Source: an archaeon
Lineage (GTDB): Archaea; Methanobacteriota; Methanobacteria; Methanobacteriales; Methanobacteriaceae
Direction of reading: 5' to 3'
DNA: 7,611 bases
Assembly: GCA_024409165.1 (NCBI GenBank)
Contig: JAKSUE010000064.1
Span: forward strand, 1 to 7,611
In this document: positions 1 through 5,675 of the stretch, in pieces
How the letters are laid out: each line of letters starts with the position of its first letter
Position numbering within the stretch: position 1 is the stretch's first letter
The notes under the pieces: model-generated
The model's database searches: none
The model's input: only the letters and a program-made list of their open reading frames with translations
Told to the model about the DNA's origin: nothing
Made by a program: the position numbers and the translations under genes

Positions 1-2
1 TA

Positions 3-80
3 AGAACCAATGCTCTGAAAACAACAAGATCGGATTTAATAGATATTTTAAGAATTAACTTAAAATATTTAATTACTTAA
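3..80 (+). CDS. possible 3' end of a convergent gene (partial)
   Basis: An open frame runs in from the left edge and stops with TAA at 78-80. The 25 visible residues include ALKTTRSDLIDILRINLKYL, which reads like a normal protein C-terminus, and bases 3-45 are less AT-rich than the spacers. It would end 5 bp before the stop of the GMC gene on the other strand, a convergent arrangement. A second plus-strand frame ends at 56-58 and cannot be excluded as the real one. I do not recognise the protein. The short length makes this tentative. Confidence 0.33.
   Translation, partial: RTNALKTTRSDLIDILRINLKYLIT
43..68. terminator. inverted repeat at convergent 3' ends, possible bidirectional terminator
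   Basis: The arms ATATTTTAAG (43-52) and CTTAAAATAT (59-68) are perfect 10-bp inverted repeats around a 6-nt loop. The structure begins about 17 nt past the stop of the minus-strand GMC gene and overlaps the possible plus-strand gene end. There is no long T-run on either side, so a role in termination is an inference from position. Confidence 0.35.
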
Positions 81-110
81 AATATTTAATTACTTAAAAT
101 ATCTTTAATT
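59..110. repeat. 17-bp tandem repeat across the GMC stop codon
   Basis: Two perfect, directly adjacent copies of CTTAAAATATTTAATTA occupy 59-75 and 76-92. A third copy with a 2-nt insertion follows at 93-110. The array covers the last codons and stop of the GMC gene (stop at 86-88), so a change in copy number could alter or extend that C-terminus. Confidence 0.75.
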
Positions 111-1348
111 AAATGTTTTGATAATCTTTTAGCTAATGCCATGATTAATAGGATTGGTGGTGCTCCAGGTGCTTTTGGGATAACACTTGCATCACATACA
201 TAGAATCCGTTGATTTTTGTTTTTAAGTTATTGTCTACAACTTTTCCAATTGGTGCGGTTCCTCCAGGGTGGGCTCCTCTATAGATTGTGGAGATGATTG
301 TGTTTGGGTCAACTCCTGCTTTTTCGAGGATTGCTCCTGCAACTGAACAACCTTCTGCTATGTATTGGATATCTTGTATTGTGTTTTCTTTTTTAACAAT
401 TCCTTTTTTTACACTTCCAATTCCTTCATCAGGGATTTTAATCATGATACTGAGGATATCTTTGTTTTCTATGTTTGGATTGTTGATTTGTTGTGTGATG
501 TATGTTGAGAAGTGTGGTGAGAGTACAAAGTGTTCTGTTTTTATAAGTGCATTCATTTGGACTTCTCTATCAAAATTAATATCTTTTAATGCTCCTCCCA
601 TTGTTACAAATCCATCCATGAATAATGAGTTTCCAGCATCAATATTTGAGTTTTCAAGGATAATTGCAGAGTTTATAGCTCCTGCTGATAAGATTATTAA
701 GTCATCGTAAATTATTTTTTCTATTTCTGTTTCTTCTTTATTTTTTTCATTTTTTCCATTTTCTTCTTTTTTATTAATGGTTTTTACTTTTACACCTTTT
801 ACTTTATTATTTTCATATATAACTTCAATAACTTCTGTGTTTGTTAAGAGTTTAGCACCATTGTCTTTTGCAATGTCAATGTAATTTTTTGAGGTCCATT
901 TTGCATCTGTTGGACATCCAAATGCACATTTTCCACATATTTGACATTCATCGTCTATGATGAATTTCGGCATTTTTTTAGCTTCAAGACCTAATTCTTT
1001 TGATGCATCTAAGAATGCTTGTGTTCCTTTTCCTATGTGTTCATCGTCCATTTCATGGATATTTAATTCAGTTTCTAATTCATTATATTCTTGGGATATG
1101 TCAATATCTATTTCTTTTAACTCTTCTTCAAGAGATCTTACTGCATTTCCCATTGAGACGCTTGTAGAACCTCCAACACAGGTTGTTTTAAGTAAATCCA
1201 TACCTTCTGGGTTAGCATCATAGTATTTAAAAGAATCACTACTTTCTACATATGGGCCTTTTTCAATTATTGTGACTGGTATATTAGCTATTGCAAGTTC
1301 TTTTGCTACAGTTGCTCCTCCAGCACCAGATCCAATTATAATTGCCAT
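86..1348 (-). CDS. GMC-family FAD oxidoreductase with ferredoxin-like Cys motif
   Basis: This 420-residue protein should be a cytoplasmic FAD-dependent dehydrogenase or oxidase; its substrate is unknown. Seen: an N-terminal dinucleotide fold (GSGAGG, residues 6-11, acidic E29), a flavin-contact segment CVGGSTSVSMGNAVR (57-71), four cysteines spaced C-x2-C-x2-C-x3-CP (135, 138, 141, 145), and a C-terminal GMC domain with HPGGTAPIG (360-368) and CDASVIP (385-391). The Cys spacing matches a [4Fe-4S] ferredoxin site, though a shorter Cys-rich loop at this place is common in some GMC relatives. It is shorter than typical GMC enzymes (about 500-600 residues), carries a Lys/Glu/Asn-rich insert at 190-211, and has no Asn or His where the second catalytic residue normally lies. 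The start places the FAD fold at the very N-terminus and follows GGATGAT at 1352-1358. Family assignment is firm; function is not. Confidence 0.85.
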   Translation of the reverse strand: MAIIIGSGAGGATVAKELAIANIPVTIIEKGPYVESSDSFKYYDANPEGMDLLKTTCVGGSTSVSMGNAVRSLEEELKEIDIDISQEYNELETELNIHEMDDEHIGKGTQAFLDASKELGLEAKKMPKFIIDDECQICGKCAFGCPTDAKWTSKNYIDIAKDNGAKLLTNTEVIEVIYENNKVKGVKVKTINKKEENGKNEKNKEETEIEKIIYDDLIILSAGAINSAIILENSNIDAGNSLFMDGFVTMGGALKDINFDREVQMNALIKTEHFVLSPHFSTYITQQINNPNIENKDILSIMIKIPDEGIGSVKKGIVKKENTIQDIQYIAEGCSVAGAILEKAGVDPNTIISTIYRGAHPGGTAPIGKVVDNNLKTKINGFYVCDASVIPKAPGAPPILLIMALAKRLSKHLIKDILSN

Positions 1349-1384
1349 TTTATCATCCTTTTTAGTTTTGTAGAATTATATTTT

Positions 1385-1392
1385 GATATATT
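1385..1392 (-). promoter_or_regulatory. candidate TATA box for the GMC gene
   Basis: On the minus strand this reads AATATATC, about 37-44 bp before the GMC start. It would give a transcript start near 1361 and a short leader holding GGATGAT. The TGATATAACC repeats just upstream contain another TATA-like core, so the exact box is uncertain. Confidence 0.25.
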
Positions 1393-1398
1393 GTGTTA

Positions 1399-1438
1399 GG
1401 TTATATCAGGTTATATCAGATTATATTATGTTATTTTA
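1399..1438. repeat. 10-bp direct repeats upstream of the GMC gene
   Basis: GGTTATATCA occurs as two perfect adjacent copies (1399-1408, 1409-1418). Two degenerate copies follow: GATTATATTA (1419-1428, 8/10) and TGTTATTTTA (1429-1438, 7/10). The period is about one DNA helical turn and the array lies 51-90 bp upstream of the GMC start, a plausible place for a regulator or promoter element. Confidence 0.6.
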
Positions 1439-1440
1439 TT

Positions 1441-1489
1441 AATAAATAAAAAAGAAAAAAAGATATTTGAAGTAAATTACTTCAAATAT
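1441..1489 (-). terminator. hairpin plus T-tract terminator after secD
   Basis: ATATTTGAAGTAA (1463-1475) and TTACTTCAAATAT (1477-1489) form a perfect 13-bp inverted repeat with one central base. On the minus strand it is followed at once by CTTTTTTTCTTTTTTATTTA (ending at 1443). It lies about 80 nt past the secD stop, which fits a terminator for the secF-secD transcript. Archaeal termination relies mainly on the T-tract, so the palindrome might instead be a protein-binding site for the next gene. Confidence 0.65.
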
Positions 1490-1571
1490 TATATATTTTT
1501 ATTGTTTATTTTTGTCTTTTATTTTTTTTGTATTGTGTATTTTATACAATTGTATATGATTGAATTATTAT

Positions 1572-2795
1572 CTAAGAGATGAATAATTCAATGAATTTAG
1601 CATATACTGGTCTTGTAATGAATACACCAATGAGAACACCGATAATTGTGGTAAATGCGAAACCTGCGATTGTACCGATACCACTACTACCTCTTGCAAA
1701 TCCTACGTATGCTAATGGTAACATAGCTGCAATTAAGGTACCTGCAGATGCGAAAATGATGAATAATGCATTTTTCACATTCATTTGTGTTCTTGTTCTT
1801 CTGTGTCTTGTAGATTCTGAGTCGTGGTTTAATACCTCGTCTGTAATAATGATTTGGTCGTCAACTCCTGTACCTACAGATGCAATAAGCCCTGCAATAG
1901 CTGCTAAATCCATATTCCAATGGATTAATGATGCTACTCCAAGGATAATTATGATTTCTGAGAATGTGGTTAAGAGAATAGGGACTGCAAGAACAGCTCT
2001 TCTATATCTTAAGAATACTACTGCAGAAATACCTAAGATTGCAAGGAAACCTGCAATTAATGCACCAAGAGCGAATTGTTGACCTAATTCTGGTGAGACT
2101 GTATTAGAACCAATAACTTTTAATTTTACAGGTAATGAACCAGTTTTAAGAACAGTATAAACAGCATTTGCTTCTTCTTTTGCTGCTGCTTGATCTTCAG
2201 CTCCACCAGTTACTTCAATTTCAGTAACAGGTTCTCCACTTGCAAGTTCTTCAGATAAAGTTGGATGGTCTTTATCGATTTCTTTACCATCTAAGTACAT
2301 GACTACTTCATGTCCACCTTTACCTTTTGCAGCGGCAGCAAAGTTTTTAGCTCCTTCTGTAGTGAGTTCAAATGGAACATGCCATCCACCTTGACTGTCT
2401 ACTTCAGGACTTTTAACATTAGCTACATCTACTCCTGTAAGAACAGTTTGGTTATCAATTTTAGCTTCAAACTTACCTGGATTTCCAATCAGCTTTTCAA
2501 CTTCTTGTGGTGACTTTCCAGCCATTTCGACTATTACCATCTGATTTCCACTGGAACGGACTTTTACATCAGTTACTCCATAAAGGTTAAGTCTTTTATC
2601 TAAAACAGATGTTACAATATCCATTGTAGCTTTATCTACCGGATGGTCTAATTGTAATTGGAGAGAAGATCCGCCTTTTAAGTCAAGACCTTGTTCAATT
2701 CCTATAACACTAATACTTATGATACTTATTAAAAGAAGGACAATAAGTAAAATTACTCTTTTATCTCTAAAGAATTGTTTTGTTGCTCTACTCAT
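1572..2795 (-). CDS. secD: protein-export membrane protein SecD
   Basis: SecD works with SecF at the SecYE translocon and helps move exported proteins across the membrane; in bacteria SecDF uses the proton gradient. The 407 residues fit an archaeal SecD. Seen: a first membrane helix (about 14-31), the family motif GLDLKGGSSLQLQLD (36-50), an external domain (about 51-235), then five more helices (about 241-263, 267-290, 297-318, 343-366, 373-395). The fourth helix carries ASVGTGVDDQIIITDEV (305-321); its Asp pair D312/D313 sits where bacterial SecD has an Asp implicated in proton movement. The start directly follows the secF stop (TAG-ATG) with a strong GGAGGA site 6 nt upstream, so it is almost certainly co-translated with secF. 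A hairpin/T-tract follows the gene. Confidence 0.96.
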   Translation of the reverse strand: MSRATKQFFRDKRVILLIVLLLISIISISVIGIEQGLDLKGGSSLQLQLDHPVDKATMDIVTSVLDKRLNLYGVTDVKVRSSGNQMVIVEMAGKSPQEVEKLIGNPGKFEAKIDNQTVLTGVDVANVKSPEVDSQGGWHVPFELTTEGAKNFAAAAKGKGGHEVVMYLDGKEIDKDHPTLSEELASGEPVTEIEVTGGAEDQAAAKEEANAVYTVLKTGSLPVKLKVIGSNTVSPELGQQFALGALIAGFLAILGISAVVFLRYRRAVLAVPILLTTFSEIIIILGVASLIHWNMDLAAIAGLIASVGTGVDDQIIITDEVLNHDSESTRHRRTRTQMNVKNALFIIFASAGTLIAAMLPLAYVGFARGSSGIGTIAGFAFTTIIGVLIGVFITRPVYAKFIELFIS

Positions 2796-3809
2796 CTAAT
2801 TTCCTCCTTTTTTCTTTTTACCTTTTTTAGAGGATTTTTTCTTTTTATTTTTATTTTTCTTCTTAGATTTTTTATCTTTTTTAGATTCTTTTAAATCTTT
2901 AGACTCTTTATCTTTGTCTTTTTTAGATTCTTTAGAATTATCGTTAAGATTTAAGTATTTTTCTTGTTTTTTAGCTTGTTTTCTTTCGATATACCATCTA
3001 AGAATACCTAAGTTCATTAACCAAGTTGTAATTATATCTCCACATAATCCGATTATTAATACAGCAGAAATATTACTTAAAGTGGTTGCTTTAGGCATGA
3101 ATAAAATAGTAACAATGTATAAGATAGCCATTGCAACAATTGCAGCAATAGACATAGTAAGTCCAGTTTTCATTGCAGCTTTTGCTCTTTCAATAACAGT
3201 TCCTTCTTTTCTTTTTAAAAGTCTTGTTGTGAGTAAGATATCTGTATCTACACTGTAACCAATAAGCATTAATAATGCACCAACTGATGCAATAGATAAT
3301 GGAATATGGAATAAACTCATTCCACCAACTGCAATAATTATATCAAATAATGCAGCTAAAATAACTCCGATTGATGGAACAAATTCCCTAAATACTACAA
3401 AAACAGTAACTGCCATAAATATAAAAGCAAAAATCATTGCTATGTAAATTTGATCCATAGCTTCATCACTTAAAACAGGTCCAATTGTGTTATAAGTGAC
3501 TAATTTAGCTTTTCCATCTAGTGCATTTGTAAATTCTAGTGCACTTGCACTAGTATCGGTTTCAATTGTGACTTTTTTATTATCACTATTCATTACCTTT
3601 ATGTCACTTGCATGTAAATTAGTTTTTAAGGCATTTTCTACATCTGCAGTGGTAGCACTACCTATTAATTCAAAGTCTGCTTGAGAACCACCTCTTAAGT
3701 CAATACCATAATCAAAACCATTTATAGCAATAAGTGATAAAGATAAAAGGGCAATAATAAATGGAACTATAATTAAAACTTTATAATTATCCATAATTTT
3801 TTCAAACAT
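2796..3809 (-). CDS. secF: protein-export membrane protein SecF with Lys-rich tail
   Basis: SecF is the partner of SecD in the membrane complex that assists Sec-dependent export. Seen in 337 residues: a first helix (about 11-29), the motif GIDLRGGSQADFEL (35-48), a small external domain, and helices near 119-141, 145-168, 170-196, 215-238 and 244-268. The SecF signature LIGYSVDTDILLTTRL is at 182-197. After residue 273 comes a long charged tail; 25 of its last 46 residues are Lys, mixed with Ser, Asp, Glu and Asn. It should be cytoplasmic under the positive-inside rule. Typical SecF proteins largely lack such an extension. AAGGTG at 3820-3825 lies 10 nt before the start. The order secF-secD with no gap is the reverse of the bacterial secD-secF order. 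Confidence 0.95.
   Translation of the reverse strand: MFEKIMDNYKVLIIVPFIIALLSLSLIAINGFDYGIDLRGGSQADFELIGSATTADVENALKTNLHASDIKVMNSDNKKVTIETDTSASALEFTNALDGKAKLVTYNTIGPVLSDEAMDQIYIAMIFAFIFMAVTVFVVFREFVPSIGVILAALFDIIIAVGGMSLFHIPLSIASVGALLMLIGYSVDTDILLTTRLLKRKEGTVIERAKAAMKTGLTMSIAAIVAMAILYIVTILFMPKATTLSNISAVLIIGLCGDIITTWLMNLGILRWYIERKQAKKQEKYLNLNDNSKESKKDKDKESKDLKESKKDKKSKKKNKNKKKKSSKKGKKKKGGN
2802..2807 (-). promoter_or_regulatory. secD ribosome binding site inside secF
   Basis: GGAGGA on the minus strand encodes the two Gly codons near the SecF C-terminus (ending Gly-Gly-Asn-stop). It also lies 6 nt before the secD ATG, an ideal Shine-Dalgarno distance. It fixes the secD start and points to translational coupling. 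Confidence 0.85.
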
Positions 3810-3853
3810 TTTTTATTTGCACCTTCGTTTATTATATTAGAATAAATAATTAA

Positions 3854-3888
3854 TTATTAATTTATTAATTTAGTTATTAATTTATTAA
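3854..3888. repeat. 15-bp direct repeat upstream of secF
   Basis: TTATTAATTTATTAA is present at 3854-3868 and 3874-3888, exactly 20 bp apart, in the spacer 45-80 bp before secF. The sequence is pure A/T, so low complexity may explain it. The 20-bp offset (two helical turns) and promoter-side position are the only hints of function. Confidence 0.45.
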
Positions 3889-3950
3889 CTAAAAAGTAAA
3901 AAATAGTTAAAATAAATAATTAAAAAGTAAAAAGTATTAAAAAAAGTAAA
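3886..3950 (-). terminator. multiple T-tracts after the flavodoxin-like gene
   Basis: On the minus strand TTTACTTTTT occurs three times (complement of AAAAAGTAAA at 3891-3900, 3922-3931 and 3941-3950), with another six-T run between. The first lies about 22 nt past the stop of the flavodoxin-like gene. Clusters of short T-runs are what archaeal RNA polymerase uses to terminate, so this probably separates that gene from secF. Confidence 0.5.
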
Positions 3951-3972
3951 GATGTTTAGTAAGGATATTATA

Positions 3973-4470
3973 TTAATAAGAACTATACATTTGTAAATCT
4001 AATTGATTAATAAGAGATTCTGTACTTCTTATAACATCTTCTTCTTCCATACCTTTAGTTTTTAATGTGAATGTTTCAATTACTCTTCCACCACGAGATG
4101 TGATTTTTTTCTTCATGGTTTCAATTGCAGATTCTCCTCCAGAACTTGCCATTGTTGCAAAGAGTATTACATCTTTTCCTCTTAAGTCGCATCTGTCAAT
4201 CATAGTTATTATTGCAGGTGCAGGATTATTTGCTTGGGCAGGAGTTCCAAAGTAGATTAAGTCATATTCTTCTAAATCTAATTTTGGAGGATAGATTTCA
4301 GTTTTAGCTTCTCTGAATGAATCTATATTTGCAGTCAGTCTGTTTTTGAATCCTTTTCTATTTTTTAAATCTTTTACTTCGCAAATATAACATTCTAATT
4401 CTTTTGCTAATGTTTCTGCAACAATTTTAATGTTCTTTTTATTGTAGTAGTATATGATTAGTGTTTTCAT
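3973..4470 (-). CDS. flavodoxin-like protein with degenerate phosphate loop
   Basis: A 165-residue soluble protein with the alpha/beta flavodoxin layout: strand MKTLIIYY (1-8), helix with VAETLAKEL (17-25), strand DLIYFGTP (70-77) with the loop PAQANNPAPA (77-86), and strand VILFATMASSGGES (101-114), where the two loops normally flank the isoalloxazine ring. Members bind FMN and carry electrons or act as small reductases. The first loop, usually S/T-x-T-G-N-T and gripping the FMN phosphate, reads Y-N-K-K-N-I (9-14), so most of its hydroxyl and Gly residues are gone. FMN binding is therefore doubtful or altered. No clear Shine-Dalgarno site precedes the start (the leader ends AACGATAAA). It probably has its own promoter, with 117 bp to argC. 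Partner and substrate are unknown. Confidence 0.8.
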   Translation of the reverse strand: MKTLIIYYYNKKNIKIVAETLAKELECYICEVKDLKNRKGFKNRLTANIDSFREAKTEIYPPKLDLEEYDLIYFGTPAQANNPAPAIITMIDRCDLRGKDVILFATMASSGGESAIETMKKKITSRGGRVIETFTLKTKGMEEEDVIRSTESLINQLDLQMYSSY

Positions 4471-4491
4471 TTTATCGTTTTGTTTTAATTA

Positions 4492-4536
4492 TTTTTTGAA
4501 TTATTTAACTTATTTGACTTTTTTGACTTATTTTTT
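4492..4536. repeat. 9-bp degenerate tandem repeats upstream of the flavodoxin-like gene
   Basis: Five consecutive 9-mers read TTTTTTGAA, TTATTTAAC, TTATTTGAC, TTTTTTGAC and TTATTTTTT. They lie 22-66 bp before the start of the flavodoxin-like gene, just downstream of a possible TATA box, where an operator could sit. The low-complexity sequence limits confidence. Confidence 0.5.
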
Positions 4537-4545
4537 ACTATATTG
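4536..4545 (-). promoter_or_regulatory. candidate TATA box for the flavodoxin-like gene
   Basis: The minus strand reads CAATATAGTA, 66-75 bp before the start codon. It would give a transcript start near 4513 and a leader of about 40 nt inside the 9-bp repeats. This is only a sequence resemblance. Confidence 0.22.
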
Positions 4546-4576
4546 TTTTGATTACTGATGATGTTATGGAATGATG

Positions 4577-4603
4577 TGGTTTAACCCTTAAGGGTGTAAA
4601 CCA
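4577..4603 (-). terminator. hairpin straddling the argC stop codon
   Basis: TGGTTTA (4577-4583) pairs with TAAACCA (4597-4603), and ACCC (4584-4587) pairs with GGGT (4592-4595) around a TTAA loop, with a single bulged base at 4596. It is the most GC-containing hairpin in the spacers and includes the argC stop (4588-4590). No T-run follows immediately on the minus strand, so it may act in 3'-end formation or mRNA stability and not as a classic terminator. Confidence 0.45.
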
Positions 4604-5601
4604 AACATTGTTAATCCAGCTTTTTCATCAAATCCGCACATGATGTTCATGTTGTGGACTGCTTGACCTGATGCACCTTTAACAAGGTTATCAATAGCTG
4701 AAACAATAACAAGTCTTCCTGTGTTATCAATTTCAAAACAACCAATGTGTGCATAGTTAGATCCACGAACACTGCTTAAACGTGGGATTTCACCATCTTC
4801 TAAGACTTTAACAAATGGTTCGTCTTTGTATTCTTTTTGGTAGATTTCTAAGATTTCTTCACTTGTTACATCATCTTTGTTTAAGAAACAGTGGTTAGTT
4901 GTTAAGATTCCTCTGTTTACAGGTACTAAGTGAGGAGTGAATGAAACTTTTACATCAGAGAATGCTCCAAGTTCTTGTTGGATTTCAGGTGTGTGTCTAT
5001 GTGCAGTTGGTTTGTAAGGGTTTACATTATCTCCAATATTTGGATAGTGAGTTGAAGTTGTAGGGCTAATTCCAGCTCCACTTACACCAGTTTTAGAATC
5101 AAAAATCATTCTATCAGCTAATCCTGCTTTTGATAATGGATATCCTGATAAAATAGCTCCTGTAACAAAACAACCAGGGTTTCCAATAAGATTTGCTTTT
5201 TTAATTTCTTCTCTGTGAATCTCTGGAAGTCCAAAAACACCTTTTAAATCTGAAGTGTGTTTAATTCCATACCATTTTTCATAAACTTCAATATCTGTGA
5301 ATCTGTAATCTCCACTTAAATCAATTACTTTAGCTCCAGTTTCAAGTAAATCTGGAACAATTTTCATAGATGCTCCATGTGGAGTTGCAGCAAATATAAT
5401 ATCTGCATCAAGTTCATCTGGGCTTTTATTTTTAAATACAAGACCAGAATCTCTTATATGAGGATGAGTTTTATGTACTTCTTGTCCATCTAATTTTCTT
5501 GAAGTTATATCTACAATTTCTGCTTCAGGGTGGTTTAAAAGAATTCTAATTAATTCTCCACCAGTGTATCCACTTCCACCTACAATTGCTACATCAACCA
5601 T
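4588..5601 (-). CDS. argC: N-acetyl-gamma-glutamyl-phosphate reductase
   Basis: ArgC reduces N-acetylglutamyl phosphate to N-acetylglutamate semialdehyde with NADPH, the third step of arginine (ornithine) synthesis, in the cytoplasm. The 337 residues match the usual length. Seen: the NADP-binding turn GGSGYTGGE (8-16), AATPHGAS (71-78), DLSGDYR (94-100), the catalytic-cysteine motif GNPGCF (140-145, Cys144), the SKTGVSGAG segment (169-177), AHRHTPEI (200-207, candidate catalytic His203), FTPHLVPVNRGI (221-232) and KGASGQAVHN (308-317). A strong AGGAGA site (5608-5613) lies 6 nt before the ATG and fixes the start. The gene follows ribL by 74 bp with no clear terminator between, so the two may share a transcript. 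No other arg gene is visible here. Confidence 0.97.
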   Translation of the reverse strand: MVDVAIVGGSGYTGGELIRILLNHPEAEIVDITSRKLDGQEVHKTHPHIRDSGLVFKNKSPDELDADIIFAATPHGASMKIVPDLLETGAKVIDLSGDYRFTDIEVYEKWYGIKHTSDLKGVFGLPEIHREEIKKANLIGNPGCFVTGAILSGYPLSKAGLADRMIFDSKTGVSGAGISPTTSTHYPNIGDNVNPYKPTAHRHTPEIQQELGAFSDVKVSFTPHLVPVNRGILTTNHCFLNKDDVTSEEILEIYQKEYKDEPFVKVLEDGEIPRLSSVRGSNYAHIGCFEIDNTGRLVIVSAIDNLVKGASGQAVHNMNIMCGFDEKAGLTMFGLHP

Positions 5602-5675
5602 TTTTAATCTCCTTTTTTATTTAATTTTGTAATTATTTTATAATTATGATTTCGTTAGTTTATTGGATTTGATTA

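Noticed and set aside
43..110. CRISPR-like array
   Set aside because: The units are directly adjacent AT-rich repeats without spacers.
288..710. Plus-strand open frame of 140 codons opposite the GMC gene
   Set aside because: It is the antisense of a gene with clear domains; its product is Ile/Ser/Phe-rich with no recognisable motif.
957..1223. Plus-strand open frame of 88 codons opposite the GMC gene
   Set aside because: Antisense shadow of the FAD domain, with no motif of its own.
1579..2082. Plus-strand open frame of 167 codons opposite secD
   Set aside because: It mirrors the hydrophobic SecD helices; SecD has strong family motifs in the other frame.
2914..3258. Plus-strand open frame of 114 codons opposite secF
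   Set aside because: Antisense shadow of secF membrane helices.
3832..3839. TAATATAA as a TATA box for secF
   Set aside because: Only 23-30 bp before the ATG, it would give a leaderless RNA and exclude the AAGGTG ribosome site.
5636..5643. TTATAAAA as a TATA box for argC
   Set aside because: A start about 25 bp downstream would fall on the Shine-Dalgarno site; argC may instead be transcribed together with ribL.
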